From positions 806,001-870,000 of the forward strand of contig NZ_CP019562.1 in NCBI RefSeq assembly GCF_001983955.1: a DNA stretch of 64,000 nt, given 5' to 3'. The notes below the pieces were generated by a model. That model ran no database searches. It saw nothing but the letters and a program-made list of their open reading frames with translations, and was not told where the DNA came from. Origin of the DNA: Streptococcus oralis. GTDB taxonomy: Bacteria > Bacillota > Bacilli > Lactobacillales > Streptococcaceae. The first letter of the stretch is position 1. Every line of letters starts with the position of its first letter. The position numbers and the translations under genes are program-made. Positions 36,728-45,552 of this stretch are shown one piece after another.

Positions 36728-38791
36728 TTATTCTTCTCTTTTTGGTTCCATTAATGACAATAAGTACTTGTTGCTATTTTTCTTTACAATTCTGATATAG
36801 ATGACTTCAAAACCAGCTAAGAGCAGTACGATTAGCATGGCTGTGATAAATTTCTGCTCCATGGCCATTCTTGCACTAGCGGGTACTATTCCTGTGAGGA
36901 GGGAGCTCACTCCGAAGCTACTACTGAGAAGTGCAATGGCTATTGGCAGACCGAAATACCAGTTGATTTGTTTTTCTGAAGATTTACAAAGAGTTTCGTA
37001 GTTAGCTCCAAGATGGATCAAGGTTTGGTATCGTCTGTAGGATTGTCTTTGTCCCATCAAAAACTGGACGCCGATGATTGTATTTGCAACGACAAGGAAA
37101 ATGATTGCCAGATAAATAGTAATATAGCTAGCAGAGATAATGTAAAATAATTGGCGCCCCATATTTTGTATATAGCTTTCATAACCAAGAGAGGTTTGAT
37201 TCAGCTTTTCATTTGTATCTGAGATAGCTTTCATCAGACCTTTTTCCTTGACCAGATCAGGAGCTAGGATGCCACTGACATAGTTTGAGTATTTACTATC
37301 AGTATAACTCATAAAGGTCTCATCTGGAAGAATGAGTGCTACAGAGAGGGTGATTTCACGGTCCGTTACAATTGGTAAAGACTGCACATCTCCAATCAAT
37401 TTTATATCATTTCCCATGACGTTGATTTGAGGGTTTGCTTTCAGAACAGAGTTAACCAAGTTCTCATCAGGGAGAAAATCTTTTCCCATATACAAGTAGG
37501 CTTCCTTGCTAGTTAATTCTAAAGGAGGGAGATTGGCAGCTTTTCTAAGTTCATTGTATTCGGAAACTGGTATGAGGTGGGAAGTAGTAGACTGTTTAAA
37601 TCTTTGGAGCAAAATTTCCTTGTTCTTGCTGCCTTTTTGCTTTTTCAACTCCTGGATGATCTCTTCGAAGGACACGGACTCGTGTTCTTTCGGTTTGCCG
37701 ATTTTTATTTGCAAAATCTTTGAAAACTGTGATGCCAGTCCAGCAACTTCAAGCTCTTTTTTAACTGTATTCACATCAAGATTTTCATCTGTATCCTGCT
37801 TGCCATCTCTAAATGTATAATCCAACACGTGGGTTTGATTGCCTGAATTGCCACTTGCAATGGCAACACCTGCTCCAAAGAGGCACAAGGCAGAGAAGAT
37901 TAAGAGGGAGCAGATGGCCAGTATAGTTGAACGCTGGATAACTAATTCCTGAATCTGTCTAAAATTATAGGCTTGAAGTTTTCGATTGCTTCCAAACTTA
38001 ACCAAAAAGTCTATAAACAAACGCATACCAAAGAAGAGTAGGATAGTTCCTAGAGTTCCCAGGAGAACGGTGATGCCCATTGTTATGACATTTTCCCAAG
38101 CTCGTCTACTCATCCCCAAGTAATAGGCTGTTCCTAGAAGCAAAATTCCGAGGACGGAAGCAAGAAGGTACACACCCTTGGGGAGTAGTTTCTTCATTCC
38201 AGAGGGTGAATAGGCAAGTAGGTTTCCGATTTCCATATTGGCCGTCTTTGCACTTAAAAGGACAAAAACAGCTAATTTTACTGCTAGGAAGCCGATGATC
38301 GTATAGAACAGAGCTGTAGTAGATAGAGAAAATTGATGTTCAATAATCCCTAGTCCCACAATTTTAGCGGTTATTAGGCTAATTAGTTCTGAAATCAAGA
38401 TGGAAATAGGAAGGCCTATTCCAAGGGCAAGGACGCTGTTTCTCAAATCCTCGAGCAGGAGTAGCAAGAACAGTTTGCTTCTTCGCATTCCCAGTGTGAG
38501 ATAGACACCAAATTCATGTTTTCTCCTTTCCATCTGCATACTGCTTGCGAAGTAGACTAGAAAAAAGAGAATAAAGAGCGTTGCTACATAAAGAATAGGA
38601 ATCATGCTAAAGAGTTTATTTACAGCGTCACTTTCTATTTGTTTTAGAAAGATCATCACATCTTGATGGGACAAAGAAAGGATGATGTAAAAGGAGATAA
38701 TAGAAAGAACCATGGAACTGAAGTACAAGCCATTATTTTTTCGATCTCTCTTGCTATTTCTTGAGACTAATTTAGAAAACATTGCCATCAC
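36728..38791 (-). CDS. Bce-type ABC transporter permease
   Basis: The 687-residue permease belongs to the FtsX/MacB superfamily, Bce branch: one N-terminal helix, three helices around residues 60-175, a group between about 200 and 310, a large extracellular domain (about 320-545) and three C-terminal helices. The outside domain is thought to bind the peptide antibiotic and signal to the kinase. Such transporters free lipid-bound antibiotics from their target. The start overlaps the ATPase gene by 20 bases. No frameshift or stop interrupts it. Confidence 0.92.
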   Translation of the reverse strand: MMAMFSKLVSRNSKRDRKNNGLYFSSMVLSIISFYIILSLSHQDVMIFLKQIESDAVNKLFSMIPILYVATLFILFFLVYFASSMQMERRKHEFGVYLTLGMRRSKLFLLLLLEDLRNSVLALGIGLPISILISELISLITAKIVGLGIIEHQFSLSTTALFYTIIGFLAVKLAVFVLLSAKTANMEIGNLLAYSPSGMKKLLPKGVYLLASVLGILLLGTAYYLGMSRRAWENVITMGITVLLGTLGTILLFFGMRLFIDFLVKFGSNRKLQAYNFRQIQELVIQRSTILAICSLLIFSALCLFGAGVAIASGNSGNQTHVLDYTFRDGKQDTDENLDVNTVKKELEVAGLASQFSKILQIKIGKPKEHESVSFEEIIQELKKQKGSKNKEILLQRFKQSTTSHLIPVSEYNELRKAANLPPLELTSKEAYLYMGKDFLPDENLVNSVLKANPQINVMGNDIKLIGDVQSLPIVTDREITLSVALILPDETFMSYTDSKYSNYVSGILAPDLVKEKGLMKAISDTNEKLNQTSLGYESYIQNMGRQLFYIISASYITIYLAIIFLVVANTIIGVQFLMGQRQSYRRYQTLIHLGANYETLCKSSEKQINWYFGLPIAIALLSSSFGVSSLLTGIVPASARMAMEQKFITAMLIVLLLAGFEVIYIRIVKKNSNKYLLSLMEPKREE

Positions 38792-39545
38792 CTCCAGCTA
38801 GGGCTGCCATGACCTTTAGTATTCTGTGGTAGAAGTCTTCTTGACTTTCTCTTGGATAATCGCGTCGAATTTCATGGAATAGTTTTCCGTCTTGGATAAA
38901 CAATATGCGGTTGCAAAAGCTGGCTGCAACTGAATCGTGGGTTACCATGAGAATGGTGGTTTCTTCCACTTGATTCATTTCGGATAATTTTTGCATCAAA
39001 ATGGTCGCATTTTTTGAATCCAAAGCCCCTGTGGGCTCGTCTGCAAATACAATCTTAGGGTCTAAAATTAAGGCGCGCGCAGCAGCTACCCTTTGCCGTT
39101 GACCACCTGATAATTGAGAAGGGAACTTATCCAGAAGTTCAGAAATATCCAGATATTGGGAAAGTAATTCTAACCGAACCTTGCTTTCGTCGGCATCGAC
39201 CTTGTGTAAAGACAAGGGGAGTAAAATATTTTCTTTGGCTGTAAGATTGTCCAAAAGCTCAAAATTCTGGAAGAGATAGCCAATTTCCTTGCCTCTATAA
39301 TCTGCTAATTGGCTCCCTTTTAACTGACCTAAATCTTTTTCTTGCATTTGAATAGAGCCGTCAGTTGGCTTGATGATTGTGGCGAGACAGTTAAGAAGGG
39401 TTGTTTTCCCAGAACCGCTACTCCCCATAATTCCTAAGAACTCACCTTTTACAACTTGAAAAGATATGCCGTTTAAGGCCTTGGTGATATTCGGCTCTTT
39501 TCCATAATGCTTTTTTAATGATTCTACTCGTAAAATTGTTTCCAT
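38772..39545 (-). CDS. Bce-type ABC transporter ATP-binding protein
   Basis: The 257-residue ATPase has Walker A GSSGSGKT, signature LSGGQRQR and Walker B IVFADEPTGALD followed by the switch histidine in MVTHD. It energises the adjacent permease. An in-frame ATG lies 15 bases upstream (39560) but it overlaps the GGAGGTG ribosome site that serves the chosen start METILRVESLK. It is the first gene of the four-gene operon ATPase-permease-regulator-kinase. Upstream are a TATAAT box (39575-39580) and a dyad. Confidence 0.93.
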   Translation of the reverse strand: METILRVESLKKHYGKEPNITKALNGISFQVVKGEFLGIMGSSGSGKTTLLNCLATIIKPTDGSIQMQEKDLGQLKGSQLADYRGKEIGYLFQNFELLDNLTAKENILLPLSLHKVDADESKVRLELLSQYLDISELLDKFPSQLSGGQRQRVAAARALILDPKIVFADEPTGALDSKNATILMQKLSEMNQVEETTILMVTHDSVAASFCNRILFIQDGKLFHEIRRDYPRESQEDFYHRILKVMAALAGGDGNVF

Positions 39546-39574
39546 GTGAAACACCTCCATCTTTTGTTACTTTC

Positions 39575-39580
39575 ATTATA
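39575..39580 (-). promoter_or_regulatory. -10 of the Bce-type operon
   Basis: TATAAT on the minus strand, about 30 bases before the start codon, has no acceptable -35 at 17 bases (TGTTAT). This suits a promoter that needs an activator. Confidence 0.6.
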
Positions 39581-39603
39581 GTATGAATCAGAGTAGAATA
39601 ACA

Positions 39604-39620
39604 CTTACGGATGATGTAAG
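39604..39620. promoter_or_regulatory. Dyad upstream of the Bce-type promoter, candidate regulator site
   Basis: CTTAC (39604-39608) and GTAAG (39616-39620) form an inverted repeat with a seven-base centre. It abuts the weak -35 of the ATPase promoter, the place where an OmpR-type activator would bind. A second dyad, CTGACT and AGTCAG (39633-39649), lies further upstream. Confidence 0.45.
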
Positions 39621-39712
39621 AAATCTTTATCGCTGACTTTTATAGTCAGGTTATTAGAGCTATACTTACTATATTATAGCATGGTTTCAGGGATTTAAAA
39701 AGGGGAGTATGG

Positions 39713-39737
39713 GGTTGTAGGAATTTCTACAACCTTT
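39713..39737. other. Hairpin in the gap before the broken regulator
   Basis: GGTTGTAG (39713-39720) and CTACAACC (39727-39734) form a perfect eight-pair stem followed by TTT on the + strand. It may be a weak terminator; the rest of 39621-39822 contains AT-rich promoter-like boxes and no gene. Confidence 0.5.
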
Positions 39738-39822
39738 GAACCATTGAATTTCAAAATTTAAAGAAAAACTATTCAAACTCAATAATTACCATAGCATATT
39801 TGTTCCTAAGGAGGTGATAAAA

Positions 39823-40360
39823 TTGAGTTTGGGTAAATTGATAAAGAAATTCCCTGAACTACGGAGAATCACTCAAAAAGCATTAGGAGAGAGAACGGCA
39901 TTTAGATGATGTTAGAATCAGACAATATGAGCTTGATATTCGCACTACTAAAGATGATGTCTTAGAAAATATTTCCGCTGCACTCCATGTAAATAAAGAT
40001 TATCTGAAAGAACCTACCTATCCGTACACGGAGCATGACCTTATGCGATTTTTATTTAAATTGGATGATAGTATTGAAGTTAGTATAAGACAGGTTATTA
40101 TGAATGACGAAGATCCTGGATATACTACTACAGGTATATATTTCGGCAGTGAAGCTATTTTGAGAATACGAAATATGCTTGAAGATTGGAAGAAAATGAA
40201 ACAGAAGTATGAAAACAACGAAATCACTAAAGAAGCCTTGCAGGATTGGAAGGCAAACTACCCTAACAGTCTGAAAAAAGATTATGTTCCCTTTGAGGAA
40301 AGCAATGTAAAGTTATATAAAAGCGGAATAAATGCCAAAGTTCCGCTGGATTTAAAATAA
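39823..40360 (+). pseudogene. Frameshifted XRE-type regulator from a mobile element
   Basis: A perfect AAGGAGGTG (39808-39816) precedes a TTG start and 28 codons, MSLGKLIKKFPELRRITQKA and on, ending in TGA at 39907-39909. In the +1 frame the protein goes on without a break, LDDVRIRQYELDIRTTKDDV, through SAALHVNKDYLKEP, to a stop at 40360. Joined, this is a helix-turn-helix regulator of about 178 residues with a C-terminal domain of a kind I associate with integrative elements in Firmicutes. One extra base near 39895-39904 would explain the break. The second half alone is a 105-codon frame from ATG 40043. No other element genes lie around it. Confidence 0.82.
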
Positions 40361-40365
40361 GTACA

Positions 40366-40416
40366 GAAAAAGCACATAGCTGAAAGATTTTACAATCTTA
40401 AAGTTATGTGCTTTTT
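40366..40416. terminator. Bidirectional terminator between broken regulator and orphan gene
   Basis: AAAAGCACATA (40368-40378) pairs with TATGTGCTTTT (40405-40415), with an inner stem AAGATT and AATCTT. A and T runs lie on both sides, so it can serve both converging genes. Confidence 0.85.
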
Positions 40417-40438
40417 ATAATATGACTATTCAATTAAC

Positions 40439-41131
40439 TTAATTGAATCTATCTTCAATTAACCTGATTGCATTCTTAATAAAACTAATTAAATTATCTA
40501 ATTTATCATCATTATACCCATAGTATTCATCGATAGGATATGGAGGTTCAAGCATATACATTTGTTCGATTCTATATTTTTCCATATTTTCATCCAACCA
40601 TTTTTTCATCTCTTTTACATTATCTATTGAAGAATCTTCATCCTCAAGATTTTTATAATAAATTGAAGGATAATCCTTATTTAGTTCCCATGTTCCCTTA
40701 CCATTCTTATTATCGCTTCCATTAAAGTATTTTGGTACAGGCATCATATTTGAGAATGAATACATTAAATCAAAATATCTATTAAATAATGATTCCAAAT
40801 CACTATATCCGTTAAAAATTTCATCTAAATGAAGATATACAAGTCTTAGTAATTCTTCTTGTTCAAGATTTCTAACATCATGATTTAATAAAATTAATTT
40901 TGCTCTACAAAAATCCAAAAAAGGAATGAAAGCATTAAATATTGTATCTGCCGATTCCGGAATATTTTCACCATATAATTTTTTATATGCTTCTTTTACT
41001 AATTCTGAAGAGTCGATTTCTGTGGTAGGAAGAATCCTATACATAATAGCTAATTTAACACCTTTCTCAATTTTTAATGCTGGATTAACAATTGGTATGA
41101 GATTGGTAAGATTATTTTTCACAATATCCAT
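40439..41131 (-). CDS. Orphan hypothetical protein, 230 residues
   Basis: The product is a soluble, acidic protein with no signal peptide or membrane helix. GGGAGG nine bases before the ATG supports real translation. A mid-region FSNMMPVPKYFNGSDNKNGK, rich in Asn, Gly and Pro, resembles a motif of uncharacterised DUF6994-like proteins often found on accessory DNA, but I am not certain of this. The C-terminal third is charged with a tyrosine-rich stretch (PPYPIDEYYGYNDDK). It is more AT-rich than the neighbouring core genes and sits between guaA and a broken mobile-element regulator, so it is probably acquired. Function unknown. Confidence 0.75.
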   Translation of the reverse strand: MDIVKNNLTNLIPIVNPALKIEKGVKLAIMYRILPTTEIDSSELVKEAYKKLYGENIPESADTIFNAFIPFLDFCRAKLILLNHDVRNLEQEELLRLVYLHLDEIFNGYSDLESLFNRYFDLMYSFSNMMPVPKYFNGSDNKNGKGTWELNKDYPSIYYKNLEDEDSSIDNVKEMKKWLDENMEKYRIEQMYMLEPPYPIDEYYGYNDDKLDNLISFIKNAIRLIEDRFN

Positions 41132-41177
41132 TTATATCTACCTCCCAAAATTCAGTTTTGTGTCACTCACTACTTCT

Positions 41178-41211
41178 ACAAAAGCCTCCCACCAAAATGA
41201 TGGAAGGCTTT
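41178..41211 (-). terminator. Hairpin downstream of guaA
   Basis: AAAGCCT (41181-41187) pairs with AGGCTTT (41205-41211), with further inner pairs CCA/TGG. On the minus strand it is followed by TTTTG, so it probably ends guaA transcription about 155 bases after the stop codon. The 155 bases between hold no open frame. Confidence 0.65.
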
Positions 41212-41366
41212 CTAAACTATTAACCTAAATTCAACAACTCCCTTTCAGACCTGCTTTTTCTTGTTTTCAGTATCAAAACAGTATCATTTAGAGAATTTTA
41301 CTACATCAAAATTGCTCAATCCCCTGTGTTTTCAAGCGTTTCGTAACAGTAACATATTTGATTCTG

Positions 41367-42929
41367 TTATTCCCACTCAACAGTTGCTGGTGGTTTACTT
41401 GTAATATCGTAGACGATACGGTTAACGTGGTCTACTTCGTTAACAATACGTACAGAAATCTTTTGAAGGACATCCCAAGGAATTTTGGCAAAGTCAGCTG
41501 TCATACCATCGATAGAAGTGATTGCACGAATGGCGATTGTGTAATCATAAGTACGACCATCACCCATAACACCGACTGAACGAACGCCTGTGTTGACAGT
41601 GAAATATTGCCAGATATCACGGTCAAGACCAGCTTTAGCGATTTCTTCACGAAGGATAGCATCAGACTCACGAACAGTTTCTAGTTTTTCTTCAGTGATT
41701 TCACCCATGACACGGATAGCAAGCCCTGGACCTGGGAATGGTTGGCGCCATACGATGTGGTCTGGCATACCAAGCTCTGTACCAAGGGCACGAACTTCGT
41801 CTTTATAAAGAGTGTTCAATGGTTCAATCAATTCAAATTGCATATCTTCTGGAAGACCACCCACGTTGTGGTGTGATTTGATGGTTTGAGCAGTATCTGT
41901 ACCAGACTCAATTACGTCAGTGTAAAGCGTTCCTTGAGCAAGGAATTTCACATCTTTGAGCTTGCTTGCTTCGTCATCAAAGACATAAACAAACTCATTA
42001 CCGATGATTTTCCGTTTTTGTTCAGGGTCAGAAACACCAGCAAGTTTGTCAAGGAAGCGTTTTGCAGCGTCTGCTTTGACGATATTCAAACCAAACTTAC
42101 CACCGAGCATCTCCATAACTTGGTCCGCTTCCCCTTTACGAAGAAGACCGTGGTCTACAAAGATACAGATTAATTGATCGCCGATTGCTTTCTGGAGAAG
42201 AACACCAACGACAGAAGAGTCAACACCACCAGATAGACCGAGAAGGACACGTTTATCACCGACTGTCTCACGGATTTTTTGAATCTGCATCTCAATGAAG
42301 TTATCCATTGACCAGTCACCTTTAGCCTTACAGATATTAAGGGCAAAGTTGCGAAGGATATCATTTCCGTAAACAGAATGGCGAACCTCTGGGTGGAATT
42401 GGATGCCGTAAATGTGCTTTTCTGGGTTTTCAATAGCTGCATAAGGACAGTCAGCAGAAGTACCAGTACGAACAAAATCAGCTGGAATCTCTGTAACAGC
42501 ATCACCATGACTCATCAAAACAATCTGTTCTTCAGGAGTCCCTTCAAAGAGGGCAGAAGTGGTATGAGTAAGTGGTGATTGGCCATACTCACGGTTACCA
42601 GCATCACCTGCAGGAACAACTTTTCCTCCAAGTTTATGAGTTAAAAGTTGCATACCATAGCAGATTCCTAAAATTGGAATGCCAAGTTCAAAAATTTCTG
42701 GGTCAATATCAAATGAACCATCTTCGTATACAGAGTTTGGTCCACCAGAGAGGATGATCCCTACAGGGTTAATCGCACGAACCTCTGCAGCTGAGATTTT
42801 GTGACTTTTTAGCTCTGAAAAAACACCAATTTCACGAATACGGCGGGAAATCAGCTGGTTGTATTGGCTACCATAGTCCAGCACGATGATTTTTTCGACA
42901 TCTTGCAAATCAGTTGAAATGTTGCTCAT
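41367..42929 (-). CDS. guaA: GMP synthase (glutamine-hydrolysing)
   Basis: GuaA converts XMP to GMP using glutamine. The 520-residue product has the class I amidotransferase domain with catalytic Cys in GICYGMQLL and His/Glu in [11 protein letters not shown], the ATP pyrophosphatase domain with LSGGVDSS, and the C-terminal dimerisation domain ending PPATVEWE. Two ATG codons are adjacent; the second (MSNISTDLQ) is chosen because it matches the usual streptococcal start and the AAAGG spacing. The 3' end of guaA is a known integration site for genomic islands, and accessory DNA follows here. Confidence 0.98.
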   Translation of the reverse strand: MSNISTDLQDVEKIIVLDYGSQYNQLISRRIREIGVFSELKSHKISAAEVRAINPVGIILSGGPNSVYEDGSFDIDPEIFELGIPILGICYGMQLLTHKLGGKVVPAGDAGNREYGQSPLTHTTSALFEGTPEEQIVLMSHGDAVTEIPADFVRTGTSADCPYAAIENPEKHIYGIQFHPEVRHSVYGNDILRNFALNICKAKGDWSMDNFIEMQIQKIRETVGDKRVLLGLSGGVDSSVVGVLLQKAIGDQLICIFVDHGLLRKGEADQVMEMLGGKFGLNIVKADAAKRFLDKLAGVSDPEQKRKIIGNEFVYVFDDEASKLKDVKFLAQGTLYTDVIESGTDTAQTIKSHHNVGGLPEDMQFELIEPLNTLYKDEVRALGTELGMPDHIVWRQPFPGPGLAIRVMGEITEEKLETVRESDAILREEIAKAGLDRDIWQYFTVNTGVRSVGVMGDGRTYDYTIAIRAITSIDGMTADFAKIPWDVLQKISVRIVNEVDHVNRIVYDITSKPPATVEWE

Positions 42930-43010
42930 CATTTTCCTTTCTCAAAAGAAATATCTTTTTCAATATTCTATCACAAATAGGGGCGAATTACCAACTAAAC
43001 AAGGCAAAGT

Positions 43011-43040
43011 TTGACTTTTTCTTAGCAAATACGGTACAAT
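43011..43040 (+). promoter_or_regulatory. Promoter of the GntR gene
   Basis: TTGACT (43011-43016) lies 18 bases before TACAAT (43035-43040). It is divergent from guaA. Confidence 0.7.
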
Positions 43041-43069
43041 GGAGAAAATAAAGAAAAGAAGTGAGAATC

Positions 43070-43768
43070 ATGTTACCAGCTTATATGAAAATCCACGATC
43101 AGATCAAGAAGGATATAGATGAGCATCATTGGAAAATCGGAGAGAGACTTCCAAGTGAGCGAGATTTAGCTGAACAGTTTCAAGTTAGCCGGATGACATT
43201 ACGCCAGGCTATCTCTCTCTTAGTTGAGGAAGGAGTTTTGGAGCGTCGTGTAGGAAGTGGGACCTTTGTCTCTAGCACTCGTGTTCAAGAAAAAATGCGG
43301 GGAACGACTAGTTTTACGGAGATTGTCAAATCTCAAGGGAAAGTACCTTCCAGCCAACTCATTTCTTACAGAAGAACCATTCCAAATGAGCAAGAGGTCG
43401 CTAAGCTAGGGATTACTCCGACAGAGAATATTATCCGTATGGAACGGGTGCGTTACGCTGACCAAGTTCCGCTAGTCTATGAAGTCGCATCCATTCCTGA
43501 GAAATTTATCAAGGATTTTAAAAAAGAAGAAATCACCAGTCATTTCTTCCAAACCTTGCAGCAACATGGCTACCGGATTGGCAAATCCCAACAGACCATT
43601 TATGCGAGATTGGCTAAGGAAAAGATTGCTCACTATCTAGAAGTCGAAAAGGGGCATGCCATTTTAGCCTTGACTCAGGTCTCTTATCTTGAAGATGGGA
43701 CAGCTTTTGAGTATGTAAAGAGTCAATACGTGGGCGAACGCTTTGAATTTTATCTTGAAAATAACTAG
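43070..43768 (+). CDS. GntR/HutC-family transcriptional regulator
   Basis: The 232-residue protein has an N-terminal winged helix (RLPSERDLAEQFQVSRMTLRQAISLLVEEGVL) and a C-terminal UTRA ligand domain from about residue 85, where a small molecule, often a sugar phosphate, is sensed. No transport or catabolic genes are adjacent, so its target and ligand are unknown; the same regulator sits divergent to guaA in pneumococcus as far as I recall. GTGAG before ATG 43070 decides against the upstream in-frame GTG at 43061. A terminator follows at once, so it is monocistronic. Confidence 0.92.
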   Translation: MLPAYMKIHDQIKKDIDEHHWKIGERLPSERDLAEQFQVSRMTLRQAISLLVEEGVLERRVGSGTFVSSTRVQEKMRGTTSFTEIVKSQGKVPSSQLISYRRTIPNEQEVAKLGITPTENIIRMERVRYADQVPLVYEVASIPEKFIKDFKKEEITSHFFQTLQQHGYRIGKSQQTIYARLAKEKIAHYLEVEKGHAILALTQVSYLEDGTAFEYVKSQYVGERFEFYLENN

Positions 43769-43788
43769 TTTAGAAAGGCTAGTTTTTT
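43763..43788 (+). terminator. Terminator after the GntR gene
   Basis: AACTAG (43763-43768) and CTAGTT (43779-43784) with a T run; the stem overlaps the stop codon. Confidence 0.75.
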
Positions 43789-43831
43789 GTTTTCTTAAAA
43801 GATTAGAATTGTCAAAACAATCTGTCTAGGC

Positions 43832-43860
43832 TTGATTTTATCCATTATTTACTATAAAAT
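43832..43860 (+). promoter_or_regulatory. Promoter of the U32 gene
   Basis: TTGATT (43832-43837) lies 17 bases before TAAAAT (43855-43860). Confidence 0.65.
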
Positions 43861-43905
43861 GAGAAGGAAAAACGTCAAACTTTTATATTGCAAATAGGAG
43901 AAAAA

Positions 43906-45192
43906 ATGACAAAAACATTAAAACGTCCTGAGGTTTTATCACCTGCAGGGACTTTAGAGAAGCTGAAAGTAGCTGTTCAATATGGTGCGGACGCAGTCTT
44001 CATCGGCGGACAGGCCTATGGTCTTCGTAGCCGTGCAGGAAACTTCACCTTTGAACAGATGGAAGAAGGAGTCCAGTTTGCTGCTAAGTACGGTGCCAAG
44101 GTCTATGTGGCTGCTAACATGGTTATGCACGAAGGAAACGAAGCTGGTGCTGGAGAATGGTTCCGTAAGTTGCGTGACATTGGGATTGCCGCAGTTATCG
44201 TGTCAGATCCAGCCTTGATTATGATTGCAGCAACTGAAGCACCAGGTCTTGAAATCCACCTTTCAACCCAAGCAAGTGCGACCAACTATGAAACTCTTGA
44301 GTTCTGGAAAGAACTTGGTCTAACTCGTGTGGTTTTGGCTCGTGAAGTTTCAATGGAAGAATTGGCAGAGATTCGCAAACGTACAGATGTCGAGATTGAA
44401 GCATTTGTCCATGGGGCCATGTGTATTTCTTACTCAGGTCGTTGTACGCTTTCAAACCACATGAGTATGCGTGATGCTAACCGTGGTGGTTGTTCTCAAT
44501 CTTGCCGTTGGAAATACGACCTCTACGACATGCCATTCGGCCAAGAACGTAAGAGCCTTAAAGGTGAAATCCCAGAAGAATTTTCGATGTCTGCCGTAGA
44601 TATGTCTATGATTGACCATATCCCAGATATGATTGAAAATGGTGTAGACAGTCTTAAGATCGAAGGTCGTATGAAGTCTATTCACTATGTTTCAACAGTA
44701 ACAAACTGCTACAAGGCGGCTGTGGATGCTTATCTCGAAAGTCCTGAAAAGTTTGAGGCCATCAAACAGGACTTGGTGGACGAGATGTGGAAGGTTGCCC
44801 AGCGTGAATTGGCAACTGGATTCTACTATGGTACACCGTCTGAGAATGAGCAGTTATTTGGCGCACGTCGTAAAATTCCTGAATACAAGTTTGTCGCTGA
44901 AGTGGTTGCTTATGATGATGCGACTCAAACGGCAACCATTCGTCAACGAAATGTCATCAACGAAGGCGATCAAGTTGAGTTTTATGGACCAGGTTTCCGT
45001 CATTTTGATACTTATATCGAAGATCTTCATGATGCCAAGGGCAATAAAATCGACCGTGCTCCAAATCCAATGGAACTCTTGACAATCAAGGTCCCACAAC
45101 CTGTACAAGCAGGTGACATGGTTCGTGCTCTGAAAGAAGGGCTCATCAACCTCTATAAGGAAGACGGGACAAGTGTTACAGTTCGTGCCTAG
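43906..45192 (+). CDS. U32-family tRNA hydroxylation protein (TrhP-like)
   Basis: The 428-residue protein belongs to the U32 'peptidase' family, whose studied members (TrhP, RlhA, UbiU/V) are hydroxylases with a prephenate or iron-sulfur link; TrhP helps make 5-hydroxyuridine in tRNA wobble positions. The N-terminal barrel starts RPEVLSPAGTLEKLKVAVQYGADAV. The signature FVHGAMCISYSGRCTLSNHM followed by GGCSQSCRW supplies four cysteines for a likely cluster. The longest frame begins at 43888, but AGGAG before ATG 43906 fixes the start. The CHY zinc-finger gene follows 14 bases later. Confidence 0.9.
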   Translation: MTKTLKRPEVLSPAGTLEKLKVAVQYGADAVFIGGQAYGLRSRAGNFTFEQMEEGVQFAAKYGAKVYVAANMVMHEGNEAGAGEWFRKLRDIGIAAVIVSDPALIMIAATEAPGLEIHLSTQASATNYETLEFWKELGLTRVVLAREVSMEELAEIRKRTDVEIEAFVHGAMCISYSGRCTLSNHMSMRDANRGGCSQSCRWKYDLYDMPFGQERKSLKGEIPEEFSMSAVDMSMIDHIPDMIENGVDSLKIEGRMKSIHYVSTVTNCYKAAVDAYLESPEKFEAIKQDLVDEMWKVAQRELATGFYYGTPSENEQLFGARRKIPEYKFVAEVVAYDDATQTATIRQRNVINEGDQVEFYGPGFRHFDTYIEDLHDAKGNKIDRAPNPMELLTIKVPQPVQAGDMVRALKEGLINLYKEDGTSVTVRA

Positions 45193-45206
45193 ATAAGGAA
45201 AAGGGA

Positions 45207-45518
45207 ATGATTCAAGCTCAAGGTTTATTGGTAGATGATGAAAGCAGGTGTGTTCATTATCATAGTGAAAAGGATATTGTTTCACTCCAGTGTTATGAAT
45301 GCAAGAAATACTATGCATGCTATCAGTGCCACAATGCTATGGAAACGCATTTGTTTTCGCCCTATCCCTTGGTGCTTTCTGAGGATCGACCGATCTTATG
45401 TGGGGTTTGTAAGAGGACAATGACTTTCCAAGATTACCAAAAACAGATGGCTTGTCCTTACTGCAGTGCACCATTTAATCCAGGTTGTAAACAACACTAT
45501 TCCTACTATTTTAAATAA
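45207..45518 (+). CDS. CHY zinc-finger protein
   Basis: This 103-residue protein is a single CHY-type zinc finger: CVHYHSEKDIVSLQCYECKKYYAC, then CYQCHNAMETH, LCGVCKRTM, CPYCSAPFNPGC and a final HYSYYF. About ten Cys and several His could hold three zinc ions. In bacteria the function is unknown; eukaryotic relatives (Pirh2) are ubiquitin ligase parts. It follows the U32 gene with AAGGAAAAGGGA as ribosome site and shares its transcript, so a role with tRNA modification or metal supply is possible but unproven. Confidence 0.9.
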   Translation: MIQAQGLLVDDESRCVHYHSEKDIVSLQCYECKKYYACYQCHNAMETHLFSPYPLVLSEDRPILCGVCKRTMTFQDYQKQMACPYCSAPFNPGCKQHYSYYFK

Positions 45519-45527
45519 AATGAATCG

Positions 45528-45552
45528 ATCCAAGTTCTTAACTTGGATTTTT
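45528..45552 (+). terminator. Terminator after the CHY gene
   Basis: ATCCAAGTT (45528-45536) and AACTTGGAT (45540-45548) around CTT, then TTTT. Confidence 0.85.

Noticed and set aside
34943..41366. Integrase or exact attachment repeats framing an island
   Set aside because: I found no integrase and no exact repeat of the guaA 3' end; only an imperfect match is present.
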